From positions 97,585,531-97,649,530 of the forward strand of contig CM076851.1 in NCBI GenBank assembly GCA_039519185.1: 64,000 nucleotides of DNA, in the 5' to 3' direction. Origin of the DNA: Astragalus membranaceus. Taxonomy: Eukaryota > Streptophyta > Magnoliopsida > Fabales > Fabaceae. The translations under genes and the position numbers were made by a program. This document shows, piece after piece, positions 1 through 13,554 of this stretch. The notes beneath the pieces were generated by a model. It was not told the origin of the DNA and searched no databases. It saw only the letters and a program-made list of their open reading frames with translations. How positions within the stretch are numbered: position 1 is the first letter of the stretch; the number at the start of each line of letters is the position of its first letter.

Positions 1-383
1 ATTATTTATGTTACTCCCTTCCATTCCTAAACATAGGCCCTTATTAATTAACCAAATCACTAGAAGTTAAGAAAATTGGTAGTAGTATTAAGTTTATTGA
101 TTACCGATATTATTTTACAAGTTTACCTTTTGGGAGAGAAAATTTGTTTATGTTTCTATCTAGAGAGAAAAATAGGTCGAGTCGGGCTGAAAAGGCCTAA
201 GAAAATGTAGGGCTTGGGCCACCATTACAAGGCCCATTTTTATAATCGAGCTTTTTAGCCCGGCCAAATAAAGCCCAAGTCAGTGTCCGGCTAGCCTGGA
301 CGGGCCTTGGGTAGCCAATAGACTCGTAAATTAAAGAATAGAGTGCTATAATTTTAAATGCTGCTGTTACACATATCACAAGT
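1..383. other. Non-coding flank left of the LINE
   Basis: AT-rich sequence with a central stretch (about 180-310) rich in GGGCC/GGCCC words, the base style of plant hAT-type repeats. I see no coding region and no recognisable repeat boundary. Confidence 0.4.
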
Positions 384-2331
384 TTTACTTTTTTCGATAA
401 GGGAGCATTAGGGGTGCTCAAACCAAAACAACATAGAGAAAATATACATTGTTTACGCACAAAAGGGGACTAGTCCACCAGGAAGAGACATAAAAGCTAG
501 ATCAACTGCCCACCCTATAAACAAATCAACTCCAAGATAAGCATTTAATATGGGTAATAACAAATTCGATTTGAGCTTCCTCGTTCCTAAAAATCAGACC
601 ATTTCACGACATCCATGTTCATCAACAAGTAGTCAACCAAATCGGTGTTTAACCTTCTTAGCCTTCTTACCATTGCAAGCCTTTCCAAGCCACTTGAAGT
701 GATCATCAACACTATAACAGTCAGAACATTGCAAAACCAGCCACACTAAAATATGAGACCACACTTCATTGGCGAAGATGCAATTGAAGAAAAGATGATG
801 TGCATCTTCGTGATGTTCGTTACAAAAAGGACAGATAGTATCCTCATCGGCAATAATTACATGTTGCTGATAGAGCAGGTCATGGGTGGGTAAGGAATCG
901 CAAAGCAAATGCCACCCAAAGATAAGCACTTTAGAAGGTATTGTCGTCTTCCACAGGTTTTGATAAACTCCTTCTAACTCACTTCATGCACTGTTATCCA
1001 CAGAGATATCATTAAGAAACTTGTAGCAGAACCAAACTGAGAAGGCCTTGCTGGCTTCCAACATCCTTATTCACGAAACCACCCTTTCCCGAACCGGTTT
1101 CACCTCCAAAAGAATCAATTGTGGACTGTCCGCTTCATCAAGGCAAATGGAATCACTCATGTTCATCCAAGCTAAAAGCCATCGCCGCCCATTGTGAGAC
1201 CATTCTCCAATATCAGTCAACTTTACATGTTGAGTTCCACAACCTGCAAACAGATTAGAAAACACCAACTTCAACGGAGAGTTTCCTAACTAGTGATTGT
1301 GCCAGAAGTCTAAGGATCTTCAATCCCCCAAACCTCGTCGAATGCGTTACCCAAAGATTAGAAAGTTGTGCCACCACAATAAGTCCTTTGGGTCTCCATA
1401 ATTCTCGACCACTGAACTGTTGAGAAACAAAGATGAGAAATTACTGTATATGTGCATTATCAAGCCCTTCCAGCTTGCGTTTCCATCCATAAGAGTTCTC
1501 CACTTCCATTTAGACAACAAAACAATATTGAATAACTCAAGGTTTTTAGTGACAAGCCCACCTTCCTTCTTTGGTTTACAAACCTTATCCCAAGCCATCC
1601 AATACATATCTCTATCTCCATCATTAATACCCCACAAGAAGTTCCTTTGAATCTTAATCATGGAATTGAAAACCACCTTAGGAGCTTTATAGAGAGACAA
1701 GAAATAAAGAGGGACATTATTTAAAACCGAGTTAATGAGAGTTACCCGACCGACAATAGATAAAGTACGACCTTTCCAAGAAGAAAGTCTTTTACGAAGC
1801 ATATCCAACACCGGCTTCGGAGTTGCCGCACGCCTAGGATTGACGCCCACCGGAATCCCAAAAACTTGAAAGGAATGGATTTCGTTTTACAATGAAGAAA
1901 GGTGGATGCGATCTCTACAAAATTTGCCAAAAGATTGATACGAATAAGCTTACTTTTATGAAAATTGACCTTCAATCCTGAAACAAGTTCGAAGCTCCTA
2001 AGAATTGTCTTGATACTCCACAAATTGTCCCGCGTAGCTTTCTCCATCAAAATCGTACCATCAGCAAACTGTATATAAGAGAAAAGCAGAGACTATCTTT
2101 GATAGAATAACCATGGAATGTCTCGTTTTCCATCACTTTGAAAACCAAAGCTGACAAACCTTCTGCAACAATAAGAAACAAAAACGGTGAGAGGGGATCC
2201 ACCTGTCTCACGCCTATATAAACTTTAAAATCATTAGTTGGACTGCCATTCACTAAAACAGACATAGTATTCATACAAATACACACTTTCATCCACCCAA
2301 TCCAGTCCCAGGAAAATCCCATCCTTTCTTT
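384..2331 (-). pseudogene. LINE reverse transcriptase C-terminal half and zinc-binding tail
   Basis: Fragments in shifting minus-strand frames match plant L1-type ORF2. At 2047-2322 is the RT block VLVNGSP...VRQVDPLSPFLF, where the usual GLRQGDP reads GVRQVDP. At 2057-2068 the catalytic FADD tetrad reads FADG, losing the second Asp. At 1742-2050 is the SGLKVNFHKSKL block, and at 1347-1850 the LSSWKGRTLSIVGRVTLINS thumb-region block. At 633-929 is the zf-RVT domain with CPFC...HH...C spacing. Codons matching the family tail (LSTPNAPLSKK) continue to about 400. At 2331 the frame passes from ALILKK directly to MGFSWDWIGW, so the roughly 80 residues that carry RT motif A are missing. The enzyme cannot be functional. 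Confidence 0.85.
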
Positions 2332-5300
2332 AGAATGAGCGCAATGAACGACGCAGAGATGGCTTTCGCTAGGGAGGCTTTGACATGAAACTCATTGAAG
2401 AATCTGACCACGTCCTCTTTCAACAAATCCCAGCATTCCTTGATTAACCTGAGATTAAACCCATACGGACCCGGACTTTTATTCTCACCACAATTCAACA
2501 CTTTCCCCCTTATCTCCACTTTTGTAAAAGGTTCCAACAAAAGCACATTACCCTCTCTAAAAACCTGCTTAAACTCAATGCCTCCAAGCATAGGCCTGTT
2601 ATGCAAAGGTTCAGAAAAGCATGCCTTAAAATTCCTCTTGACTTTGGATTTGACCTAACATCACCCTATGAGAATAGAGGTTTGCCAACACCTTTGCCTC
2701 TACTTCTTCCAGCAAACCCCTCCTTGTTCTATATTTCATAAGGGAATGAAAATATTTCGAATTCATATCCCCTTCTTTAATCCAACGAGCCCTTGATTTT
2801 TGAGACAACTTTCAAGTGAATGTCTTTCCAAAACTTAGCAGAAACTTCCTTTCTATGCAACACCACCTCAATATCCCAATTATCAAAAAGAGCTTGGTCT
2901 AAAGCATTTAAGTCCTTAACCACAACTTCAATGATAACATCTAGAACCCCAAAATCTCTTTGTTCCACTTCCTCAATTTCTCTTTATGCAACTTGAGATT
3001 CTCCTTCACAACATTAGCCTTGTTACCTGTAATAGCAAAACCAGTCCAATAATTTTTGACAAAAGGTAAAAATTCCTTATGATCTAATCACCCATTAAAG
3101 ACAAGAAACGACTTGGGACCACAATCTTTAGTAGAGCGAAGTAGCCAAATGGGGCAATGATTCGATATGTCACGGTTCCCAATTCATTGTCCCGAAACAT
3201 CCCACAGATCAATCAACCCTTCAAAAATGAGAAACCTATCCAGCCTACTCATTGAAATTCCATTAGAGCATATCCAAGAGAATTTCTTACCAGATAAAGG
3301 GAGAATGAGCGCAATGAACGACGCAGAGATGGCTTTCGCTAGGGAGGCTTTGACATGAAACTCATTGAAGAATCTGACCACGTCCTCTTTCAACAAATCC
3401 CAGCATTCCTTGATTAACCTGAGATTAAACCCATACGGACCCGGACTTTTATTCTCACCACAATTCAACACTTTCCCCCTTATCTCCACTTTTGTAAAAG
3501 GTTCCAACAAAAGCACATTACCCTCTCTAAAAACCTGCTTAAACTCAATGCCTCCAAGCATAGGCCTGTTATGCAAAGGTTCAGAAAAGCATGCCTTAAA
3601 ATTCCTCTTGACTTTGGATTTGACCTAACATCACCCTATGAGAATAGAGGTTTGCCAACACCTTTGCCTCTACTTCTTCCAGCAAACCCCTCCTTGTTCT
3701 ATATTTCATAAGGGAATGAAAATATTTCGAATTCATATCCCCTTCTTTAATCCAACGAGCCCTTGATTTTTGAGACAACTTTCAAGTGAATGTCTTTCCA
3801 AAACTTAGCAGAAACTTCCTTTCTATGCAACACCACCTCAATATCCCAATTATCAAAAAGAGCTTGGTCTAAAGCATTTAAGTCCTTAACCACAACTTCA
3901 ATGATAACATCTAGAACCCCAAAATCTCTTTGTTCCACTTCCTCAATTTCTCTTTATGCAACTTGAGATTCTCCTTCACAACATTAGCCTTGTTACCTGT
4001 AATAGCAAAACCAGTCCAATAATTTTTGACAAAAGGTAAAAATTCCTTATGATCTAATCACCCATTAAAGACAAGAAACGACTTGGGACCACAATCTTTA
4101 GTAGAGCGAAGTAGCCAAATGGGGCAATGATTCGATATGTCACGGTTCCCAATTCATTGTCCCGAAACATCCCACAGATCAATCAACCCTTCAAAAATGA
4201 GAAACCTATCCAGCCTACTCATTGAAATTCCATTAGAGCATATCCAAGAGAATTTCTTACCTGATAAAGGGAGAATGAGCGCAATGAACGACGCAGAGAT
4301 GGCTTTCGCTAGGGAGGCTTTGACATGAAACTCATTGAAGAATCTGACCACGTCCTCTTTCAACAAATCCCAGCATTCCTTGATTAACCTGAGATTAAAC
4401 CCATACGGACCCGGACTTTTATTCTCACCACAATTCAACACTTTCCCCCTTATCTCCACTTTTGTAAAAGGTTCCAACAAAAGCACATTACCCTCTCTAA
4501 AAACCTGCTTAAACTCAATGCCTCCAAGCATAGGCCTGTTATGCAAAGGTTCAGAAAAGCATGCCTTAAAATTCCTCTTGACTTTGGATTTGACCTAACA
4601 TCACCCTATGAGAATAGAGGTTTGCCAACACCTTTGCCTCTACTTCTTCCAGCAAACCCCTCCTTGTTCTATATTTCATAAGGGAATGAAAATATTTCGA
4701 ATTCATATCCCCTTCTTTAATCCAACGAGCCCTTGATTTTTGAGACAACTTTCAAGTGAATGTCTTTCCAAAACTTAGCAGAAACTTCCTTTCTATGCAA
4801 CACCACCTCAATATCCCAATTATCAAAAAGAGCTTGGTCTAAAGCATTTAAGTCCTTAACCACAACTTCAATGATAACATCTAGAACCCCAAAATCTCTT
4901 TGTTCCACTTCCTCAATTTCTCTTTATGCAACTTGAGATTCTCCTTCACAACATTAGCCTTGTTACCTGTAATAGCAAAACCAGTCCAATAATTTTTGAC
5001 AAAAGGTAAAAATTCCTTATGATCTAATCACCCATTAAAGACAAGAAACGACTTGGGACCACAATCTTTAGTAGAGCGAAGTAGCCAAATGGGGCAATGA
5101 TTCGATATGTCACGGTTCCCAATTCATTGTCCCGAAACATCCCACAGATCAATCAACCCTTCAAAAATGAGAAACCTATCCAGCCTACTCATTGAAATTC
5201 CATTAGAGCATATCCAAGAGAATTTCTTACCAGATAAAGGGAGAATGAGCGCAATGAACGACGCAGAGATGGCTTTCGCTAGGGAGGCTTTGACATGAAA

Positions 5301-8300
5301 CTCATTGAAGAATCTGACCACGTCCTCTTTCAACAAATCCCAGCATTCCTTGATTAACCTGAGATTAAACCCATACGGACCCGGACTTTTATTCTCACCA
5401 CAATTCAACACTTTCCCCCTTATCTCCACTTTTGTAAAAGGTTCCAACAAAAGCACATTACCCTCTCTAAAAACCTGCTTAAACTCAATGCCTCCAAGCA
5501 TAGGCCTGTTATGCAAAGGTTCAGAAAAGCATGCCTTAAAATTCCTCTTGACTTTGGATTTGACCTAACATCACCCTATGAGAATAGAGGTTTGCCAACA
5601 CCTTTGCCTCTACTTCTTCCAGCAAACCCCTCCTTGTTCTATATTTCATAAGGGAATGAAAATATTTCGAATTCATATCCCCTTCTTTAATCCAACGAGC
5701 CCTTGATTTTTGAGACAACTTTCAAGTGAATGTCTTTCCAAAACTTAGCAGAAACTTCCTTTCTATGCAACACCACCTCAATATCCCAATTATCAAAAAG
5801 AGCTTGGTCTAAAGCATTTAAGTCCTTAACCACAACTTCAATGATAACATCTAGAACCCCAAAATCTCTTTGTTCCACTTCCTCAATTTCTCTTTATGCA
5901 ACTTGAGATTCTCCTTCACAACATTAGCCTTGTTACCTGTAATAGCAAAACCAGTCCAATAATTTTTGACAAAAGGTAAAAATTCCTTATGATCTAATCA
6001 CCCATTAAAGACAAGAAACGACTTGGGACCACAATCTTTAGTAGAGCGAAGTAGCCAAATGGGGCAATGATTCGATATGTCACGGTTCCCAATTCATTGT
6101 CCCGAAACATCCCACAGATCAATCAACCCTTCAAAAATGAGAAACCTATCCAGCCTACTCATTGAAATTCCATTAGAGCATATCCAAGAGAATTTCTTAC
6201 CTGATAAAGGGAGAATGAGCGCAATGAACGACGCAGAGATGGCTTTCGCTAGGGAGGCTTTGACATGAAACTCATTGAAGAATCTGACCACGTCCTCTTT
6301 CAACAAATCCCAGCATTCCTTGATTAACCTGAGATTAAACCCATACGGACCCGGACTTTTATTCTCACCACAATTCAACACTTTCCCCCTTATCTCCACT
6401 TTTGTAAAAGGTTCCAACAAAAGCACATTACCCTCTCTAAAAACCTGCTTAAACTCAATGCCTCCAAGCATAGGCCTGTTATGCAAAGGTTCAGAAAAGC
6501 ATGCCTTAAAATTCCTCTTGACTTTGGATTTGACCTAACATCACCCTATGAGAATAGAGGTTTGCCAACACCTTTGCCTCTACTTCTTCCAGCAAACCCC
6601 TCCTTGTTCTATATTTCATAAGGGAATGAAAATATTTCGAATTCATATCCCCTTCTTTAATCCAACGAGCCCTTGATTTTTGAGACAACTTTCAAGTGAA
6701 TGTCTTTCCAAAACTTAGCAGAAACTTCCTTTCTATGCAACACCACCTCAATATCCCAATTATCAAAAAGAGCTTGGTCTAAAGCATTTAAGTCCTTAAC
6801 CACAACTTCAATGATAACATCTAGAACCCCAAAATCTCTTTGTTCCACTTCCTCAATTTCTCTTTATGCAACTTGAGATTCTCCTTCACAACATTAGCCT
6901 TGTTACCTGTAATAGCAAAACCAGTCCAATAATTTTTGACAAAAGGTAAAAATTCCTTATGATCTAATCACCCATTAAAGACAAGAAACGACTTGGGACC
7001 ACAATCTTTAGTAGAGCGAAGTAGCCAAATGGGGCAATGATTCGATATGTCACGGTTCCCAATTCATTGTCCCGAAACATCCCACAGATCAATCAACCCT
7101 TCAAAAATGAGAAACCTATCCAGCCTACTCATTGAAATTCCATTAGAGCATATCCAAGAGAATTTCTTACCTGATAAAGGGAGAATGAGCGCAATGAACG
7201 ACGCAGAGATGGCTTTCGCTAGGGAGGCTTTGACATGAAACTCATTGAAGAATCTGACCACGTCCTCTTTCAACAAATCCCAGCATTCCTTGATTAACCT
7301 GAGATTAAACCCATACGGACCCGGACTTTTATTCTCACCACAATTCAACACTTTCCCCCTTATCTCCACTTTTGTAAAAGGTTCCAACAAAAGCACATTA
7401 CCCTCTCTAAAAACCTGCTTAAACTCAATGCCTCCAAGCATAGGCCTGTTATGCAAAGGTTCAGAAAAGCATGCCTTAAAATTCCTCTTGACTTTGGATT
7501 TGACCTAACATCACCCTATGAGAATAGAGGTTTGCCAACACCTTTGCCTCTACTTCTTCCAGCAAACCCCTCCTTGTTCTATATTTCATAAGGGAATGAA
7601 AATATTTCGAATTCATATCCCCTTCTTTAATCCAACGAGCCCTTGATTTTTGAGACAACTTTCAAGTGAATGTCTTTCCAAAACTTAGCAGAAACTTCCT
7701 TTCTATGCAACACCACCTCAATATCCCAATTATCAAAAAGAGCTTGGTCTAAAGCATTTAAGTCCTTAACCACAACTTCAATGATAACATCTAGAACCCC
7801 AAAATCTCTTTGTTCCACTTCCTCAATTTCTCTTTATGCAACTTGAGATTCTCCTTCACAACATTAGCCTTGTTACCTGTAATAGCAAAACCAGTCCAAT
7901 AATTTTTGACAAAAGGTAAAAATTCCTTATGATCTAATCACCCATTAAAGACAAGAAACGACTTGGGACCACAATCTTTAGTAGAGCGAAGTAGCCAAAT
8001 GGGGCAATGATTCGATATGTCACGGTTCCCAATTCATTGTCCCGAAACATCCCACAGATCAATCAACCCTTCAAAAATGAGAAACCTATCCAGCCTACTC
8101 ATTGAAATTCCATTAGAGCATATCCAAGAGAATTTCTTACCTGATAAAGGGAGAATGAGCGCAATGAACGACGCAGAGATGGCTTTCGCTAGGGAGGCTT
8201 TGACATGAAACTCATTGAAGAATCTGACCACGTCCTCTTTCAACAAATCCCAGCATTCCTTGATTAACCTGAGATTAAACCCATACGGACCCGGACTTTT

Positions 8301-11061
8301 ATTCTCACCACAATTCAACACTTTCCCCCTTATCTCCACTTTTGTAAAAGGTTCCAACAAAAGCACATTACCCTCTCTAAAAACCTGCTTAAACTCAATG
8401 CCTCCAAGCATAGGCCTGTTATGCAAAGGTTCAGAAAAGCATGCCTTAAAATTCCTCTTGACTTTGGATTTGACCTAACATCACCCTATGAGAATAGAGG
8501 TTTGCCAACACCTTTGCCTCTACTTCTTCCAGCAAACCCCTCCTTGTTCTATATTTCATAAGGGAATGAAAATATTTCGAATTCATATCCCCTTCTTTAA
8601 TCCAACGAGCCCTTGATTTTTGAGACAACTTTCAAGTGAATGTCTTTCCAAAACTTAGCAGAAACTTCCTTTCTATGCAACACCACCTCAATATCCCAAT
8701 TATCAAAAAGAGCTTGGTCTAAAGCATTTAAGTCCTTAACCACAACTTCAATGATAACATCTAGAACCCCAAAATCTCTTTGTTCCACTTCCTCAATTTC
8801 TCTTTATGCAACTTGAGATTCTCCTTCACAACATTAGCCTTGTTACCTGTAATAGCAAAACCAGTCCAATAATTTTTGACAAAAGGTAAAAATTCCTTAT
8901 GATCTAATCACCCATTAAAGACAAGAAACGACTTGGGACCACAATCTTTAGTAGAGCGAAGTAGCCAAATGGGGCAATGATTCGATATGTCACGGTTCCC
9001 AATTCATTGTCCCGAAACATCCCACAGATCAATCAACCCTTCAAAAATGAGAAACCTATCCAGCCTACTCATTGAAATTCCATTAGAGCATATCCAAGAG
9101 AATTTCTTACCTGATAAAGGGAGAATGAGCGCAATGAACGACGCAGAGATGGCTTTCGCTAGGGAGGCTTTGACATGAAACTCATTGAAGAATCTGACCA
9201 CGTCCTCTTTCAACAAATCCCAGCATTCCTTGATTAACCTGAGATTAAACCCATACGGACCCGGACTTTTATTCTCACCACAATTCAACACTTTCCCCCT
9301 TATCTCCACTTTTGTAAAAGGTTCCAACAAAAGCACATTACCCTCTCTAAAAACCTGCTTAAACTCAATGCCTCCAAGCATAGGCCTGTTATGCAAAGGT
9401 TCAGAAAAGCATGCCTTAAAATTCCTCTTGACTTTGGATTTGACCTAACATCACCCTATGAGAATAGAGGTTTGCCAACACCTTTGCCTCTACTTCTTCC
9501 AGCAAACCCCTCCTTGTTCTATATTTCATAAGGGAATGAAAATATTTCGAATTCATATCCCCTTCTTTAATCCAACGAGCCCTTGATTTTTGAGACAACT
9601 TTCAAGTGAATGTCTTTCCAAAACTTAGCAGAAACTTCCTTTCTATGCAACACCACCTCAATATCCCAATTATCAAAAAGAGCTTGGTCTAAAGCATTTA
9701 AGTCCTTAACCACAACTTCAATGATAACATCTAGAACCCCAAAATCTCTTTGTTCCACTTCCTCAATTTCTCTTTATGCAACTTGAGATTCTCCTTCACA
9801 ACATTAGCCTTGTTACCTGTAATAGCAAAACCAGTCCAATAATTTTTGACAAAAGGTAAAAATTCCTTATGATCTAATCACCCATTAAAGACAAGAAACG
9901 ACTTGGGACCACAATCTTTAGTAGAGCGAAGTAGCCAAATGGGGCAATGATTCGATATGTCACGGTTCCCAATTCATTGTCCCGAAACATCCCACAGATC
10001 AATCAACCCTTCAAAAATGAGAAACCTATCCAGCCTACTCATTGAAATTCCATTAGAGCATATCCAAGAGAATTTCTTACCAGATAAAGGGAGAATGAGC
10101 GCAATGAACGACGCAGAGATGGCTTTCGCTAGGGAGGCTTTGACATGAAACTCATTGAAGAATCTGACCACGTCCTCTTTCAACAAATCCCAGCATTCCT
10201 TGATTAACCTGAGATTAAACCCATACGGACCCGGACTTTTATTCTCACCACAATTCAACACTTTCCCCCTTATCTCCACTTTTGTAAAAGGTTCCAACAA
10301 AAGCACATTACCCTCTCTAAAAACCTGCTTAAACTCAATGCCTCCAAGCATAGGCCTGTTATGCAAAGGTTCAGAAAAGCATGCCTTAAAATTCCTCTTG
10401 ACTTTGGATTTGACCTAACATCACCCTATGAGAATAGAGGTTTGCCAACACCTTTGCCTCTACTTCTTCCAGCAAACCCCTCCTTGTTCTATATTTCATA
10501 AGGGAATGAAAATATTTCGAATTCATATCCCCTTCTTTAATCCAACGAGCCCTTGATTTTTGAGACAACTTTCAAGTGAATGTCTTTCCAAAACTTAGCA
10601 GAAACTTCCTTTCTATGCAACACCACCTCAATATCCCAATTATCAAAAAGAGCTTGGTCTAAAGCATTTAAGTCCTTAACCACAACTTCAATGATAACAT
10701 CTAGAACCCCAAAATCTCTTTGTTCCACTTCCTCAATTTCTCTTTATGCAACTTGAGATTCTCCTTCACAACATTAGCCTTGTTACCTGTAATAGCAAAA
10801 CCAGTCCAATAATTTTTGACAAAAGGTAAAAATTCCTTATGATCTAATCACCCATTAAAGACAAGAAACGACTTGGGACCACAATCTTTAGTAGAGCGAA
10901 GTAGCCAAATGGGGCAATGATTCGATATGTCATGGTTCCCAATTCATTGTCCCGAAACATCCCACAGATCAATCAACCCTTCAAAAATGAGAAACCTATC
11001 CAGCCTACTCATTGAAATTCCATTAGAGCATATCCAAGAGAATTTCTTACCTGATAAAGGG
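2332..11061 (-). repeat. Nine tandem copies of a 970-bp LINE ORF2 segment
   Basis: The sequence repeats with an exact 970-bp period. Unit starts are 2332, 3302, 4272, 5242, 6212, 7182, 8152, 9122 and 10092. Each unit, read on the minus strand, begins inside the endonuclease (PLSGKKFSWICSNG...SRLDRFL) and ends at the start of the RT (ASFIALIL). The junction therefore fuses RT to endonuclease (ALIL-PLSGKK). 970 is not a multiple of three, so no frame runs through. Units look almost identical. I saw an A/T alternative about 11 bases before each unit end (A,T,A,T,T,T,T,A,T in copies 1-9) and a CACGG to CATGG change only in the ninth copy (about 10933). Confidence 0.97.
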
Positions 11062-12634
11062 ACATCAAACAGCTCCATATCTGCAATTAAGTTGTTGAAC
11101 TCAATGATTTCTTGCAGGCACCCCCACGGGCCCCACCGCTCCTCCCCTTCCTTTATTCCACACAAGTCACTACACTAAAATCCCCATCTAAGCACCGTAC
11201 TCTTCTCTAACGTAATTCTGGTCGAGACCTTTCAATTCCTCCCAAACTATCTGCTTCGCAATTAAGGAGCATGGCGTATACACATTGGCAATGTAAATAG
11301 TAGAGTTCTAAACCTCAACACTAACATCCACGAAACTTGTTCCGTTAAAAGTAAATGATACCAGCAAAGAACCAACAAGCCAAAAACATAAAATGCCCCC
11401 AGAAAGGGCTTTGCAAACCAATTAAACAATTGATTACCTCATAAAGAGCCCGCCTCCCTCTCTTCTAACACCTCCCTTTTGGTCTCCTGCACACAAATAA
11501 ACTCAAACTTACCTAAATTGATTAGAGACGATAGTGGGCGACGCTTAGTGCGGTCGCCCCACTCACAAATATTAAGGGATAGCAAATTCATGGAGCACCA
11601 TTGTTTTTCACCCCCTTGTTTCTAGCTGCTTGATCTCTACTCTCCCCTTGTGCAATCATCTGGAAGCGATCCCTCCACCTTGAGCCTCTTTGATGCTTCC
11701 TAAACCTTCCATGCCACTGAGTTGCCTTGCAACGCCCAATAGTTATTATTGCAATGCCCATTATCTGAGCTGGAGATGGAATCAGCGAAAAGCATCGTCC
11801 CCGTTGAGAATAAAGAGGATGAATTGGCCATAGCACGGTGTGGATTACCTCCCTCGTCACCGAACCTAACATTTGAGATAACAGGAACTTCGGCAAGCCT
11901 GTGATTAACTTTCTTAAGCTTCCCAGACTTTGGAGCTCTTCTCGTTCCTACAAAAGCCCATTTACGAGGCTTCTTGGACTTGAACCGACTCCTCTGCTTA
12001 TCTTAATGAGGTTCGGCCGTTTTTGGAATTGAAGGGAGTTCTAGAGAGGTGGGCCTGAGAATTGGGCTATCAAAAACCTGCTCACGACCCTCAACAAAAA
12101 TGTTCAATGCTGTATGATCATAGGGAAAAGATTGACCCGCGTTTGTCTCTTCAACAAAACTAATCAACGTTTCTGAAAGGAACATTGTTAATATTCACAT
12201 TAAAAACCCGGTTCACCATTTTAGTTGCCTGAGGTCTCAGCAAAAGGAGAGCGACATCAAAAGACCTATTTTTATTTGTATTATCATTAGAGTTGATGTA
12301 TACTCCCACGTAAGCAGAAAGCTTGGTAAAAAACTCAAAGTTTCACGCATGCATCGGTATCCCATAACATCTAATGTATGTTAACCCTTTCGTATCAACA
12401 TCAGAAGGTTTCCATGGACAAATCCACTTGAACCATTAATACAACCATTCTCCCGCGTCTTCAATGAAACCCAAAAAAAAGTATCCTCCTCAACTTTACC
12501 CCCGTCAAGAAGCACTAGATTGGAGCCCATTGGTGTGGCTTTGATGGAGACCACCCCTTGCCTAATAAATTCATCTTGGATGGCATATGATTTACCAAGA
12601 AATATAGGACCTCTCCCACCATCCCTAGCCCAAT
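11062..12634 (-). pseudogene. LINE 5' part: ORF1-like region and endonuclease start
   Basis: At 10944-11165 the minus strand reads into the endonuclease (NLIADMELFDVPLSGKK), continuing into array copy 9. Upstream, around 12180-12310, it encodes FDVALLLLRPQATKMVNRVF. Around 12320-12420 it encodes WKPSDVD...IRCYGIPMHA, then a stop and NFEFF. The family motif is GIPxHAWN, so TGG has become TGA (12343-12345). A frameshift separates this from VVSIKATPMGSNLVLL (about 12480-12560). These are the conserved blocks of the plant LINE ORF1-type protein that follows an RRM domain. The 11200-11900 stretch is a low-conservation linker. No intact product is expected. Confidence 0.75.
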
Positions 12635-12651
12635 CACTACAACAGATTTGG

Positions 12652-13003
12652 GGATGGGCAGCGCTTTTTTTTAGCCAAGGGCAACGCTTTTGAGCACTGC
12701 TAAACTTTGCGCTGCTGATTCCACTCCAACAATGGGCAGCGCTTTTAAAAGCGCTGCTCATTGATATCCATGGGTAGCGCTCTTGGGTAAAGCGCTGCTC
12801 ATCATGTTAGCGCATTTTGGGAATGGGCAGCGCTTTTTAGCGTAAGCACTGCTCATTGCCAAAAGGCGCTAACCAATGGGCAGCGCTTGTAGGACAAAAC
12901 ACTGCTCATTGCCTTAGGGCTTTTAAAAATGGGTAGCGCTTTCTCCTAAAAGCGCTACCCATTCCTAAAAGCGCTAAGGCAATGAGCAGCGCTGCCCATT
13001 GTG
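12652..13003. repeat. Left subterminal repeats of the CACTA element
   Basis: Eight or so copies of GGGCAGCGCTTTT or its variants (GGGTAGCGCT, GGGCAACGCT), most followed within 10-30 bases by the inverted form AGCGCTGC(C/T)CAT. Each pair can fold into a small hairpin. In CACTA elements such subterminal motifs are binding sites for the TNP1/TNPA-type protein; that role is inferred here by position. Confidence 0.85.
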
Positions 13004-13554
13004 TAATTTTTTTTCGGTTTTTGTTTGTTTTCCTTGTTTCCAAATTCCTTCCAATTCTATTTCTCAGCAAGTAAACCAGCAAAATCACACATAACTAGCT
13101 TAGCTATATGTATCCAAATCAAATTATATCCAAATACACCAGAATCAAAACAAGCGCTGGTTAATGAATTAAACACTTGTTTCCCAAAACAAACTAGCTA
13201 TATATATATATCCAAATGCACAAATATGAACCAATATAGCCAACAAGATAAACCAAAATAAACTAGCTAACAAGTTATTATCCAATTCATATGTATCAAA
13301 AACTAGCTAAACTTACAATATGAACCAAAACTAGCTTAGCTATATGTATCCAAATCAAACTCTAACTACTTACAATATTACATTCTATCCAAAAAAAAGG
13401 GAGACATAATGGCACCACTCTCCCCTAAGCTCAAGTAGCTGCTCATCAGAGTATGTCCTCACCCGACAATCAGAAAAATACTGAAATTATATAAATAAAT
13501 AAAATTAGAATTGAAATGGTTAAATGGAAGTAACTATTATATCAAAATCAAAAA

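Noticed and set aside
2395..10418. Repeated 87-codon and 63-codon plus-strand frames in the 970-bp array
   Set aside because: They are antisense to the LINE ORF2 coding frame, which carries the recognisable endonuclease and RT motifs.
2332..11061. Reading the 970-bp array as a CRISPR-like array or a centromeric satellite
   Set aside because: Units are directly adjacent with no spacers, and each is plainly part of a plant LINE ORF2.
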